A stretch of 60,590 nucleotides of DNA, taken from Candidatus Obscuribacterales bacterium (GTDB taxonomy: Bacteria > Cyanobacteriota > Vampirovibrionia > Obscuribacterales > Obscuribacteraceae). The stretch spans positions 1 to 60,590 of the forward strand of contig JAIETE010000033.1 of the NCBI GenBank assembly GCA_019745505.1. The letters are read 5' to 3'. A program made the translations under genes and the position numbers. Numbering within the stretch: the first letter of the stretch is position 1; the number at the start of each line of letters is the position of its first letter. This document shows, one piece after another, positions 8,497 through 16,909 of the stretch. Under the pieces are notes generated by a model. That model saw only the letters and a program-made list of their open reading frames with translations. It had not been told where the DNA came from and made no database searches.

Positions 8497-9204
8497 TTAA
8501 CGCGCCTCTAGTCCCAAGCGAGGAACACTATCATCATAACGGGGGAGCGGCGCATCGGAATTGAGCTTCCGCAGTTCTCTAAGAGCTTCAATTACAGCTG
8601 CAGGATCGCTTACACTATTGAAGCCTATCCATTTGTCTGGTCCATCCAATTGCGGAACACGGACGAAACTAATGTTGTAGTACTTGCCTGTATCAAAACT
8701 TTGGTAGGAGACTGCAATATTTATCTCTTGCGGATAGAAGCTCTCGACATTCCACTGAAATCTTTCCTCCAACTGAGGTCTCTGAGGGTAGAGCCTGATG
8801 GCCCGTTTGTTTGTAATCACATAGAACGTATTTTGCGGTACCAGGCGATCCAAATTATCAAAAGAAGATAGTAAACAGGCGAACGAAAATAGACCCGGAA
8901 CACCAAACAAGAACACAAGCGCAAGTTTTATCCCGACACCTGCACCAGCGGCAGCAGGCGAAAGAAATGTGTACACGGACAAAGAAACAAGCACTAATGA
9001 GACGATAAAAAGAATTCTCTTTGTCGACCGGGACATTTGGTATCGACCACTCTCAATTTTGGGATTCGGTTGCCCCTGCCAGAGTACATACTCTTCTTCT
9101 TTCAAGTATGGCTGCAACAGACGCATTAGATGACTTTGATCCGGCGCGGCTAGTAGCCGCTCGACCGGGAATGTTTCAGACGTGGAAAGGGAATCTGCAG
9201 ACAC
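8497..9204 (-). CDS. membrane protein with PH-like domain
   Basis: A 235-residue protein starting at a GTG preceded by GAGG at eight bases. Residues about 30-60 (EEEYVLWQGQPNP) begin a bacterial PH-like module as in YdbT/DUF304 proteins, two transmembrane helices follow (about residues 62-84 and 90-114), and the C-terminal half contains the PH-type strand pattern (TFYVITNKRAIRLYP, then ISFVRVPQLDG). These modules are thought to place membrane-bound scaffolds; no specific function is visible. It is convergent with the gene before it and divergent from the fusion gene that follows. Confidence 0.72.
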   Translation of the reverse strand: MSADSLSTSETFPVERLLAAPDQSHLMRLLQPYLKEEEYVLWQGQPNPKIESGRYQMSRSTKRILFIVSLVLVSLSVYTFLSPAAAGAGVGIKLALVFLFGVPGLFSFACLLSSFDNLDRLVPQNTFYVITNKRAIRLYPQRPQLEERFQWNVESFYPQEINIAVSYQSFDTGKYYNISFVRVPQLDGPDKWIGFNSVSDPAAVIEALRELRKLNSDAPLPRYDDSVPRLGLEAR

Positions 9205-9374
9205 TAACCAGACCTCAAAATGCCTTCGAATTGATTATCAAGCATCCCTAGTACTACTTGGTGACTTTACTGTCATAATATGCACGTTTCCTTCCAAGTT
9301 GAAAAACGCGGTGCCTGCAATAGCGGAGCACCGGGAAATCCGTGATTCGAAGCCATCTCATCCGCGTGCACCCC

Positions 9375-11255
9375 ATGAAAGATAAAGTCTTTACCGCCAT
9401 CCTTGCAGCAGTCGCGCTGCTGATACTCGGCATCTACATCTCAACATCGATGCAGAGCGCAAAATCGCACCAGCAGCGCATACCAATTCGCATTGGCTGG
9501 CAATTGGCAACCTCGACTCAAGGACAGCTTGTCGAGGTTCTGAAGCGGACCAACCTTCTGGACCGGCTCGGCTTGGACCCGACTTTCGTTCCTTACAGCT
9601 CTGGAGAGCCTGAAGTCGCAGCAGCCCTCCGAGGTGACCTCGACGTTATGTTATCGAGCGGTCAATCGGTCAACAACTTGCTCGCCCGCGGCGGCAAGTG
9701 GAAGGTAATGGGACGCCTCCACTTTATTCCAGCGGCTCTCATGGTTCCACCCAACTCTCCGATCAAGGATATAAAAGACCTCAAAGGCAAGACCGTAGCC
9801 TGCACGTTCGGAACCATCGGTCATCGAGAAGCCACATTAAAGGAAAAGGCGGCAGGACTCGTTCCGGACAAGGACGTCCGCAATGTCAACATGGACATAC
9901 TGCAAATCCAAAAATTGGTCGGGGCGGGCGGCCGAGAGAAGTGGGGAAATTTCGACGCAGTGGCAGTGTACGAACCGGATATATCTCTCTTCAAGAATGA
10001 AGGATCGGCACGACTGTTGAGCTCGCACCGCGGTGTCTGGCTAGTATCGGTATCCGAAAAATTTGTTGCTAACAATAGAGAGTCTGCGATTCATTTTTTA
10101 GAAGCAATTGTCCAATCTTGGGAGTTTTTCAACACTTTTCGAGAGAGAGTCAATCAGTGGTACATCGATGATTCGCAGTTCGGATTTACCTCTGAAGCTC
10201 TCAATTCAGCGGCCAAAGAAGACCCAAATTTCGGAGCCAAGTCGCTAGCAGAAATAGACCTTGAACTGAACGACGAAGCAATAAAAGTACTGAAAGTCGG
10301 GGCCAAGTGGTCACAGGAACGCGGATACACGCAGATTGAAGTGCCGATTTGTGAATCTATCGATCAGTCATTGCTCGCTGCTGCCAAGAAAGCGCTTGTC
10401 GCCGGACATCACGAAAAACCCCAGGTTATATTGCCCTCGACTCGCGAAGTCTCGCTAAAGGATGAGAGTGGGGATTTCCTTGGTTCTGTACCTTTGTGGG
10501 GAATCTTCGTACTGCAGGTCATCGTCACACTAGCGTCGATTGAAGCGGGACAATGGCTTGGTGTTCGTCGAGCTCTTCTGCCGGAGAATCAGCGCGAATC
10601 AGAAGCTGCCGTCAGCGCAGTCTCGGGGGCGGTGCTTGCACTTCTTGCCTTCGTGCTTGCCCTCACATTTGGTGCCGCAGCAAGCCGGTATGACCTGCGC
10701 AGAGATGCGCTTCTTGGTGATGTGAACGCTATTCAGACTACCTACATGCGTGCTGGACTCGTTCCAGATCCACACAAGACGCTGACAAGATCGCTTCTGC
10801 GCGACTATGTTGAAGTCCGTATGAATATTGGCGATGTATACGGAGATGCTGAGCAGCTGAGAGTGCTGCGGACTCGTACGGCTGCGCTTACGAGTATGCT
10901 ATGGGCGCAGGCGGAGGAATTGTCGGCAAAGGACACCAATGATATTTATGCTCTCTTTTCTGAAGGCATCACGGATATGGTCGAATACCAAAATAAACGT
11001 GTAGCGTTCGGTGCTAACTTCCGCATTCCTACATTTGTTTGGATAATTTTAGTTTTGGCTTCATGCATTTCGATGTTCACGATGGGCTTTCAATTCGGTA
11101 TCACCGGCAAACGCAGCTTCCCATCGCAACTCGCACTGGTGCTTACCTTCGCGTTGGTAGTCCAACTTATCTATGATTTAGACTCCCCTGGCAAAGGCTT
11201 CATTCATCTAAACCAACAACCGATGATTGATCTCTATCAAAGTCTTTCTAAGTGA
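9375..11255 (+). CDS. periplasmic binding protein fused to DUF4239 (bestrophin-like) membrane domain
   Basis: A 626-residue fusion. I start at the ATG giving MKDKVFTAILAA, which begins the first membrane helix (residues about 4-22); a GTG 33 bases upstream is also open. Residues about 35-290 are an NMT1/SsuA-type substrate-binding domain (RIGWQLATSTQGQLVEVLK, DLKGKTVACTFGT), as used by nitrate, taurine or sulfonate importers. After a linker, residues about 365-626 match the DUF4239 pattern: a helix, a conserved AVSGAVLALLAFVLALTFG helix, a helical domain, and two C-terminal helices. No ABC ATPase or permease lies nearby. A ligand-gated channel or sensor is an inference from architecture. Confidence 0.8.
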   Translation: MKDKVFTAILAAVALLILGIYISTSMQSAKSHQQRIPIRIGWQLATSTQGQLVEVLKRTNLLDRLGLDPTFVPYSSGEPEVAAALRGDLDVMLSSGQSVNNLLARGGKWKVMGRLHFIPAALMVPPNSPIKDIKDLKGKTVACTFGTIGHREATLKEKAAGLVPDKDVRNVNMDILQIQKLVGAGGREKWGNFDAVAVYEPDISLFKNEGSARLLSSHRGVWLVSVSEKFVANNRESAIHFLEAIVQSWEFFNTFRERVNQWYIDDSQFGFTSEALNSAAKEDPNFGAKSLAEIDLELNDEAIKVLKVGAKWSQERGYTQIEVPICESIDQSLLAAAKKALVAGHHEKPQVILPSTREVSLKDESGDFLGSVPLWGIFVLQVIVTLASIEAGQWLGVRRALLPENQRESEAAVSAVSGAVLALLAFVLALTFGAAASRYDLRRDALLGDVNAIQTTYMRAGLVPDPHKTLTRSLLRDYVEVRMNIGDVYGDAEQLRVLRTRTAALTSMLWAQAEELSAKDTNDIYALFSEGITDMVEYQNKRVAFGANFRIPTFVWIILVLASCISMFTMGFQFGITGKRSFPSQLALVLTFALVVQLIYDLDSPGKGFIHLNQQPMIDLYQSLSK

Positions 11256-11279
11256 CCTGCACACCATCTGACAAGCGTG

Positions 11280-12434
11280 CTATCGAGCACTCTTGTTAGC
11301 CAATCGGCGCAACTTTGAAAGTCGTCGCTTCTCTTTTGGTGACAGATCTTGATCGTTTACAACCTCAACGACTGCTTGAGGGGACTTTGCGCTGTAGCCG
11401 GTCTTCATCCAGTCTAGTAATTTCTCGACCAGCGGAGGAGTGGATCTGCCCTCTTCGAGAACAAGATGTTCGCCCTTTCCATCAATGAGAAATGTCTTGT
11501 TGGTGGAAGGAACATCGCTGAAGAGTTTTGCAACAGCACGCGGCGACACCAGATTGTCGCCAAGCCCTTGCACAACCAATACCGGCTTCTCGAGCTGCTT
11601 TGCATAGGCATCTGTCTTGGCAATGAAGTTCAAAAATGAGGTCGCTTCTTTCCAAGATAGTTTCAACTTGTGAGAAGGATCTGTCAGCCAGTGCTCGGCA
11701 AGATCAGGATCTTTCGTCGCCTGGTGTATGATGGCGCGCCCGGCCGGACCCGGCTGATTGCCCGAATACAAAAACAGCTCGAAGACACCTTTTACGGCTG
11801 TCTGGCGCTTCTTCAGCAACTTCCATGCCGGTGCGGAGCAAACAACACCATCGACTAAAGTCGGATTCTCAGCGGCGATTCGTATCGCCAGAGCGCCGCC
11901 CATCGATTCGCCCACGAGAAAAACCTTGTAGTCTGGCTGCTCCTTGTGGATATTGCGAAGCAGCTCTGCAACATCATTTACCGTCTTAACGCAATCGAGT
12001 TTCGCCCGCTCAGGGATGCCCCTGTCAGGTCCAAAACCGCGCACATTGACACCAAAACCATCAATTCCGTTAGCCGAAAGTTCTTTACCAAGGGGCTTAT
12101 AGGCCCTGGCGCACAGACCGAGCCCATGAATGCATACGACGACGATTTTGGCTGGCGAGGGACTCTTCCACTCAAGCATATGGGTCTCACCGACTATGAC
12201 GCAGGAAGGATCCTCCGTGCAGCGAGTGCCGATAGCATTAGCGCCAGAACTAGCTTTTGCAGTGCATTCGTCCGCCAGCGCCGGGGCGGCGATGTTGCCA
12301 GCGAGCATCACGGCAATGCTACCCGCGAGCAATACTGCAAAGCCACCCGCGAACATTTCGGTAAAGTTGACCGCAAGCAATGCAACAACGAGCATTGCAC
12401 GGATAAACTTATTCGCTGGTCCTTTGTGCCCCAT
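11280..12434 (-). CDS. secreted alpha/beta hydrolase (monoacylglycerol-lipase-like)
   Basis: A 384-residue exported serine hydrolase. An N-terminal membrane/signal segment precedes a Cys/Ala-rich stretch. The hydrolase core shows the oxyanion strand VVCIHGLGLCARAY, the nucleophile elbow GESMGGA, a late Asp in VVQGLGDNLVSP, and the catalytic His in GEHLVLEEG. It is a paralogue of the hydrolase domain in the two genes at 46.4-50.1 kb but lacks their DUF4384 tail, ending instead in a basic tail. Substrate is probably an acyl glycerol or lysophospholipid by family; not shown. Confidence 0.85.
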   Translation of the reverse strand: MGHKGPANKFIRAMLVVALLAVNFTEMFAGGFAVLLAGSIAVMLAGNIAAPALADECTAKASSGANAIGTRCTEDPSCVIVGETHMLEWKSPSPAKIVVVCIHGLGLCARAYKPLGKELSANGIDGFGVNVRGFGPDRGIPERAKLDCVKTVNDVAELLRNIHKEQPDYKVFLVGESMGGALAIRIAAENPTLVDGVVCSAPAWKLLKKRQTAVKGVFELFLYSGNQPGPAGRAIIHQATKDPDLAEHWLTDPSHKLKLSWKEATSFLNFIAKTDAYAKQLEKPVLVVQGLGDNLVSPRAVAKLFSDVPSTNKTFLIDGKGEHLVLEEGRSTPPLVEKLLDWMKTGYSAKSPQAVVEVVNDQDLSPKEKRRLSKLRRLANKSAR

Positions 12435-12472
12435 TGTTGAGCTCTTCCCGCTTCACTTGTTTGCTTGTTTTG

Positions 12473-12544
12473 CTGGCTGCACTGGCTGTACTGGCTGTGT
12501 TGGCTGTACTTGCTGTGTTGGCTGTACTTGCTGTACTGGTTGTC
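12473..12544. repeat. nine-base tandem repeat, eight copies, intergenic
   Basis: Eight head-to-tail copies of CTGGCTGTA with one or two changes each, in the gap between the hydrolase start and the small gene at 12612. The unit length keeps any frame open through it, which explains long Cys/Gly- or Tyr/Ser-rich frames on both strands; I do not call those genes. Confidence 0.85.
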
Positions 12545-12611
12545 CCTGTTTAACTTCTTGCACTTCACTCGCGTGTCCTGATTTCTGCCCGACCGAGCAG
12601 CTTCGGGACAT

Positions 12612-12701
12612 TCAAGTAGAGATGCCGAGTTTCGGCAATATCCATAGTTGCAGCGCGAAATACAGCGAGATAGCGCCGACGAACCATATCACAGTTTCCA
12701 T
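12612..12701 (-). CDS. 29-residue single-span membrane protein
   Basis: A short frame starting METVIWFVG and ending WILPKLGIST. It is preceded by a strong AAAGGAGAG ribosome site 11 bases from the ATG. Residues 4-24 form one hydrophobic helix. It lies 76 bases downstream of the CoA-disulfide-reductase-rhodanese gene on the same strand and is probably the last gene of that operon. I recall similar very short membrane proteins ending in LPKLG-type motifs beside rhodanese and redox genes, but cannot verify this here. Function unknown. Confidence 0.65.
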   Translation of the reverse strand: METVIWFVGAISLYFALQLWILPKLGIST

Positions 12702-12777
12702 AACGGACTTCTCTCCTTTTCGCTTCACAATTTCAGTCGTTTCATTCAGCATAAGAACACTCGTCCTTTTTCATCGA

Positions 12778-14523
12778 TTACTTAGCCCGCACTTGCACCG
12801 GCTGAGGCAATACTTCCATTCTCGCATTTGCGGGCTGCATTGTGTTCCATGTGAGGTAACCACCCGACAGGTTGCGGACGCTATAGCCATTCTGCCTGAG
12901 AAGTCGCGAGGCATTATACGAGCGCTGACCACTCTGACAGTAGGTGACGATTTCCTTTCCTTTCGGAATTTCAGACAGCCGATTTCTCAGCTCAGGCAGC
13001 GGAATGTGAATGCTGCCAGGAATGAAACCTCTTTCGCGCTCACCCTTCGTGCGCACATCGACCAGGCAGGTCTTACCGCTGTCCAGCGCACCAATTTGAT
13101 GCCACTGCACTTGCTCAACCAGTCCATCAAGCACATTTGTGCCGGCCATTCCCGCTAGATTTATTGGGTCTTTTGCGGAGCCAAACGGCGGCGCATAAGC
13201 CAATTCCAGCTCCGACAGGTCGCGAATAGTCATGCCCGCTTTAATTGCTGTGGCTAAAACATCTATTCGCTTATCGGCGCCTTCTTTGCCGACAACCTGC
13301 GCGCCAAGCAACGCTCCCGACTCTTTGTGGAAAAGCACCTTCATGTCCAGACGCTCGGCGCCAGGGTAATAACTGGCGTGATGACTGGGGTGGAGGTAGA
13401 TGGTTTCATATGGAGTTTTGCTCGCCTGCAACAGCCCTTCGTTGAGCCCGACACAAGCGACAGTCAAATCGAACACTCGCAAGATCGCCGTACCTAAGGT
13501 GCCACCATAAGATTTCTTAGCGCCGAAGATATTGTCTGCAACAATGCGTCCCTGCCTATTCGCTGGTCCGCCCAGCGCAATGAGAGTCCACGTGTTGCTT
13601 ATTGGATTGCGCACCTCGATTGTGTCTCCCACCGCCCAAATATGCGCGGCGCTGGTTTCGAGATACTCGTTGACGCGGATGCCACCACGCTCTCCTATGG
13701 TCAAACCAGCTTCGCGCGCAAGCGCAACTTCGGGTCGCACACCGAGACCGAGAATTACAAGATCGGCAGAAATCGGCTGGTGATCGCCGGCTAGCACCCA
13801 ACAACTCTTCGGAATTTCTTCGCCGACGCCCTCAGGCGGGAGGAAACCTTTGATAGATTGACCGAGCACCAATTTCACACCATGCTCGCGAAGTTCTTTG
13901 TGTACAAGCTGAGCCATTTCCGGGTCTATCGGTGCCAGCACTTGATCCTTGCCATCAATCAGCGTGACATCAAGTCCCCGGCGAACAAACTGCTCGGCCA
14001 TCTCGAGTCCTATGAAGCCACCGCCCGCGATGACAACGGTGCGAGGGTTTTGGCTTTCAACCCACGACTGTATCGTCTCTACATCTTCAATACTACGCAG
14101 GGAGAAAAGCCCAGGAAGGTCGATACCAGGAACCTTCGGTCGGATAGCTGCGGCGCCGACAGAAAGGATCAGCTCATCGTAACTTTCATCGTATATCTTA
14201 TTTGTATTGAGTTCTTTGACAGAGACGACTTTCGATTGTGGATCGATACTCACCACTTCGCTGCTGGTGCGAATGTCCAAATTCAATTTGTTCTTCAACG
14301 CCTCAGGCGTGACCACAATCAAATCATCTTGCGACTCAATCTCGCCGCCCAGGTAATAAGGCAGCCCGCAGTTCGCGTAAGAAACATAGCCGCTTCTCTC
14401 AAAAATGATGATCTGCGAATCCTCGGAAATTCGCCGCGCTCTGGCTGCTGCGCTCATACCACCAGCGACACCACCAACGATGACGATTTTCTTTGCTTTA
14501 GCGTCAGTACCATTAGCTTTCAT
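12778..14523 (-). CDS. CoA-disulfide reductase-rhodanese fusion (CoADR-RHD)
   Basis: A 581-residue FAD/NAD(P)-dependent disulfide reductase fused to a rhodanese domain. The FAD fingerprint is IVIVGGVAGGMSAAARARR. The single active-site cysteine of the CoADR class is in SYANCGLPY (Cys52). The NAD-binding motif is VVIAGGGFIGLEMAEQ. The C-terminal rhodanese (about residues 460-565) has its active loop CQSGQRS. Known relatives reduce CoA persulfide or polysulfide. I choose the ATG at 14523; an upstream TTG would add 14 residues. It follows the rhodanese-DUF2892 gene in a leftward operon. Inferred role: persulfide detoxification. Confidence 0.88.
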   Translation of the reverse strand: MKANGTDAKAKKIVIVGGVAGGMSAAARARRISEDSQIIIFERSGYVSYANCGLPYYLGGEIESQDDLIVVTPEALKNKLNLDIRTSSEVVSIDPQSKVVSVKELNTNKIYDESYDELILSVGAAAIRPKVPGIDLPGLFSLRSIEDVETIQSWVESQNPRTVVIAGGGFIGLEMAEQFVRRGLDVTLIDGKDQVLAPIDPEMAQLVHKELREHGVKLVLGQSIKGFLPPEGVGEEIPKSCWVLAGDHQPISADLVILGLGVRPEVALAREAGLTIGERGGIRVNEYLETSAAHIWAVGDTIEVRNPISNTWTLIALGGPANRQGRIVADNIFGAKKSYGGTLGTAILRVFDLTVACVGLNEGLLQASKTPYETIYLHPSHHASYYPGAERLDMKVLFHKESGALLGAQVVGKEGADKRIDVLATAIKAGMTIRDLSELELAYAPPFGSAKDPINLAGMAGTNVLDGLVEQVQWHQIGALDSGKTCLVDVRTKGERERGFIPGSIHIPLPELRNRLSEIPKGKEIVTYCQSGQRSYNASRLLRQNGYSVRNLSGGYLTWNTMQPANARMEVLPQPVQVRAK

Positions 14524-14570
14524 ATCGGTTGCCTCTGTGTCAAAAGTCTCTATGCCAAAAATCAAGGTAT

Positions 14571-14648
14571 AAAAGTCACTGTTTAAAAGTCACTATGTAA
14601 GACTCACTATCGAAAACTCACGGTGTAAAAGTCTCACAGTAAAACTCA
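14571..14648. repeat. degenerate direct repeats between the two sulfur genes
   Basis: Five to six imperfect copies of a 13-15 base unit containing AAAAGTCAC or AAACTCAC, filling the space between the rhodanese gene stop and the reductase start. Spacing and copies are too irregular for CRISPR. Confidence 0.55.
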
Positions 14649-14663
14649 GCACCCATTAGCCCA

Positions 14664-15236
14664 TCAGGAGCAACAGCCGGAATCACCGCCCTTCGACGGC
14701 GAGGAGGGAATTTCCAGCTTGTTCCACGGTGCTTTGCTTAGCAAAATGCCCAGCGCGCATGTCCCGGACAGTCCGGCAAAAGTCAGCCCAGCGCCGAAAA
14801 ATCCAGGGATAACCAGGAACCAGGGGTTGACGAACACACCCAGCAAGACCCCGGTCAGAACGCCCGAACCTACTATTAATTGAATCTGGCGCTCAATTGG
14901 AAGTCTTCTCTTGCCTTCCTTTATAGGCAGTCCAGCCTTGCGCCAGGCGATCATGCCGCCTTCCATGACTTTCGGCTGAAAACCCCGCCCCATAAGGGCA
15001 TAGGCACCGCGCTCGGCACGCTTACCGCTGCGGCAAATGACCACCAGCTGACCATTTCTGGGTACCTCTTCGCAGCGCGATTCGAGGGTTTCCAGCGGCA
15101 AATTGATGGCGCCTGCAATATGCTCAGTCTCATACTCTATAGGACTGCGGACATCGACCAGGACAAGCCCTGCTTGAGACGCGACCTCAGCGGCTGGCAC
15201 TTGCGGGCAAACTGTGGAATTTGTTTGTGCAGACAT
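14664..15236 (-). CDS. rhodanese-DUF2892 membrane protein (YgaP-like)
   Basis: A 190-residue sulfurtransferase. The rhodanese domain occupies residues about 10-110, with VDVRSPIEYETEHIAGA and the active loop CRSGKRAE. A C-terminal DUF2892 segment follows with two transmembrane helices, giving the E. coli YgaP layout, and the protein ends with a Cys-Cys pair. I use the ATG giving MSAQTN, which has GAGGG eight bases upstream; another ATG lies 15 bases earlier. It is first in the leftward sulfur operon and divergent from the ArsR gene, like the ygaVP pair. Confidence 0.88.
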   Translation of the reverse strand: MSAQTNSTVCPQVPAAEVASQAGLVLVDVRSPIEYETEHIAGAINLPLETLESRCEEVPRNGQLVVICRSGKRAERGAYALMGRGFQPKVMEGGMIAWRKAGLPIKEGKRRLPIERQIQLIVGSGVLTGVLLGVFVNPWFLVIPGFFGAGLTFAGLSGTCALGILLSKAPWNKLEIPSSPSKGGDSGCCS

Positions 15237-15267
15237 TTGAAGAACCCTCATCCGTTACAAAACAACC

Positions 15268-15287
15268 ATATCACCAATTGGTTATAT
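15268..15287. promoter_or_regulatory. palindromic operator between ArsR and rhodanese genes
   Basis: A 20-base palindrome, ATATCACCAATTGGTTATAT, with one mismatched pair. It lies just downstream of the predicted start of the rhodanese operon, where a bound ArsR-type repressor would block transcription. Confidence 0.65.
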
Positions 15288-15296
15288 AACGAATCC

Positions 15297-15325
15297 ACCA
15301 TAAGAATGATTGCAGAATTAGTCAA
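15297..15325 (-). promoter_or_regulatory. sigma-70 promoter for the sulfur operon
   Basis: On the minus strand TTGACT (15325-15320) and TATGGT (15302-15297) are 17 bases apart. The predicted start lies about seven bases on, immediately before the palindrome at 15268-15287. Confidence 0.6.
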
Positions 15326-15367
15326 GGGGCTGTACACTAAAACCATCATCCTGGTGGGTTTAGAGCC

Positions 15368-15706
15368 ATGAAAGGCAAGAAAACTCTGTTGACAAGACCC
15401 GCGCTCGAAATCGTCGCAGCGCGTTTTAGAGCACTTTCCGACGCTTCGAGACTGCAAATCCTGCAGAATCTATTTAATGGCGAACGCTCGGTACAAGAAT
15501 TGTGCGAGCTGACCGCCATGAGCCAGGCAAACGTCAGCAAACATCTTTCTATACTCGCTGAGCAGGGAATAGTTCAAAGGCGCCGCGAAGGACTATTTGT
15601 CTATTACAGCATCGGCGACAGCACCATTTACGAACTCTGCGACATTGTCTGCGGTTCGGTCGGCAAGCGATATGGACAGGTAATGAAAGAGTTTTCCGCA
15701 CGATAA
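15368..15706 (+). CDS. ArsR-family regulator, probable persulfide/redox sensor (BigR/SqrR/YgaV-like)
   Basis: A 112-residue winged-helix repressor. The recognition helix is in MSQANVSKHLSIL (about residues 51-63). It lacks the metal-site motif ELCVCDL of arsenic or zinc sensors. It has Cys46 in QELCELT and Cys91/Cys95 in ELCDIVC, near the places of the two redox cysteines of SqrR/BigR proteins, which form a polysulfide bridge and release DNA. It is divergent from the rhodanese operon with a palindrome between. The sensor assignment is inference from cysteine placement and context. Confidence 0.85.
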   Translation: MKGKKTLLTRPALEIVAARFRALSDASRLQILQNLFNGERSVQELCELTAMSQANVSKHLSILAEQGIVQRRREGLFVYYSIGDSTIYELCDIVCGSVGKRYGQVMKEFSAR

Positions 15707-15773
15707 ATTCCAATCGCGCGGTTTGCAGAAATGAGCAGTCAATTTACTTTGTCAGAATTGCAAACTCGGAAAA

Positions 15774-16805
15774 TCATTCCCAGGGCAACAGAATAACCGC
15801 GCCTCTCGCTTTGTTTTGAGAAACAAGCTCATGTGCCTTTCGAGCCTGACTGAGCGGCAGCGCACAATCGATTTTCGGCTTGATGATGCCTTTGCGAACA
15901 GGTTCGAGCCACTTGGCAAAATCCTCGATATCAGCGGTAAGCGAGCCGCGAATTTGTTTCTCCCTGAAGAACAAATTCCTGATGTCGAACTTCACCTCAG
16001 CGCCAGACATAAAACCCATCGCAACGATGATGCCGCCTGTTTTCACAGCGTTGATTGTTTTCTCAAACGTGTCGCCGCCCAAACTATCAATCGCCACGTC
16101 GACGCCGCGGCCATCAGTCCATTTTGCAATCCAATCATTGAACTCATCATCGCTGACGTTGATGACCAACTCCGCGCCCGCCTCAGAAGCCATCTCTCTC
16201 GCCTCGACACTACGCGCGGTGGCAGCCACACGCGCGTCCAAGGCTCGTGCAACTTGGATGCCAAAATATCCGGTCGCAGATCCGCCGGCGTGAATGAGCA
16301 CAAAATCGCCCTTCTTCACCTCGCCCACTTTCTGCACCGCATTGATTGCCGTCATGAGAGGAACAGGCAGCGCAGCAGCAGACTCGGGAGGCAGACCGGT
16401 TTTGTCGTGCAGAACAAATTCCTGAGGCACTGCGACATACTGTGCATAAGTTCCGGGAAGTTGCAGTCCGCGCATCGAATAACTTGGCGCAAGAGTGGTT
16501 GGGCGAAAAGCATAGTCGCCAGGATCAGACGGATAGCCCGGCATCGTGATGACGCGCTCGCCAAGGCGAAATTTCCTAACGCCCTCGCCGACGACGGCTA
16601 TCTCACCTACCGCATCCAGTCCGAGCACATGCGGAAACTTCAGGTCCTGGGTTATATCGCCGTTACGGATGTAGTGGTCCAATCGATTGACCAGAACCCC
16701 ATGCACTTTCACCAACACCTGCCCGGGACCGGCGACCGGCGTCGGCACTTCTTCGACTGAAAAAACTTCGGGTCCGCCGAAGCGATTGATAACAGCAGCT
16801 TTCAT
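15774..16805 (-). CDS. zinc-independent quinone oxidoreductase-like MDR protein
   Basis: A 343-residue medium-chain dehydrogenase/reductase of the NADPH:quinone reductase class. It begins MKAAVINRFGGPEVF, the standard MDR opening. The Rossmann part contains HAGGSATGYFGIQVARALDA, with NADPH binding inferred. The structural zinc-site cysteines of alcohol dehydrogenases are absent. A longer frame runs to 16916, but the family start is clearly at the chosen ATG. It is divergent from the TPR gene that follows, 104 bases apart, and not obviously part of an operon. Confidence 0.87.
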   Translation of the reverse strand: MKAAVINRFGGPEVFSVEEVPTPVAGPGQVLVKVHGVLVNRLDHYIRNGDITQDLKFPHVLGLDAVGEIAVVGEGVRKFRLGERVITMPGYPSDPGDYAFRPTTLAPSYSMRGLQLPGTYAQYVAVPQEFVLHDKTGLPPESAAALPVPLMTAINAVQKVGEVKKGDFVLIHAGGSATGYFGIQVARALDARVAATARSVEAREMASEAGAELVINVSDDEFNDWIAKWTDGRGVDVAIDSLGGDTFEKTINAVKTGGIIVAMGFMSGAEVKFDIRNLFFREKQIRGSLTADIEDFAKWLEPVRKGIIKPKIDCALPLSQARKAHELVSQNKARGAVILLPWE

Positions 16806-16909
16806 TGGCAAAGATTCCAAAACACTCAAGCAGCATAAGTTTAGCCTCTTGGCCAGCAAACATCGTACAATTACGGCTGAAATGTTCCCTCGCCCAGTGG
16901 AGTGCAGCG

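Noticed and set aside
11275..11290. Short hairpin GTGCT-ATCG-AGCAC between convergent genes
   Set aside because: Only a five-base stem with no T tract on either strand; not enough to call a terminator.
12308..12568. 86-codon minus-strand frame with Tyr-Ser-Lys/Gln-His-Ser repeats
   Set aside because: Its repeats come from the nine-base array, and it overlaps the hydrolase start in another frame; no homology or ribosome site.
12130..13158. 342-codon plus-strand frame with Cys-Thr-Gly repeats
   Set aside because: It is antisense to two real genes and stays open only because it passes through the nine-base tandem repeat.
14571..14648. Possible CRISPR array
   Set aside because: Units are 13-15 bases, degenerate and without spacers of constant length; no cas genes.
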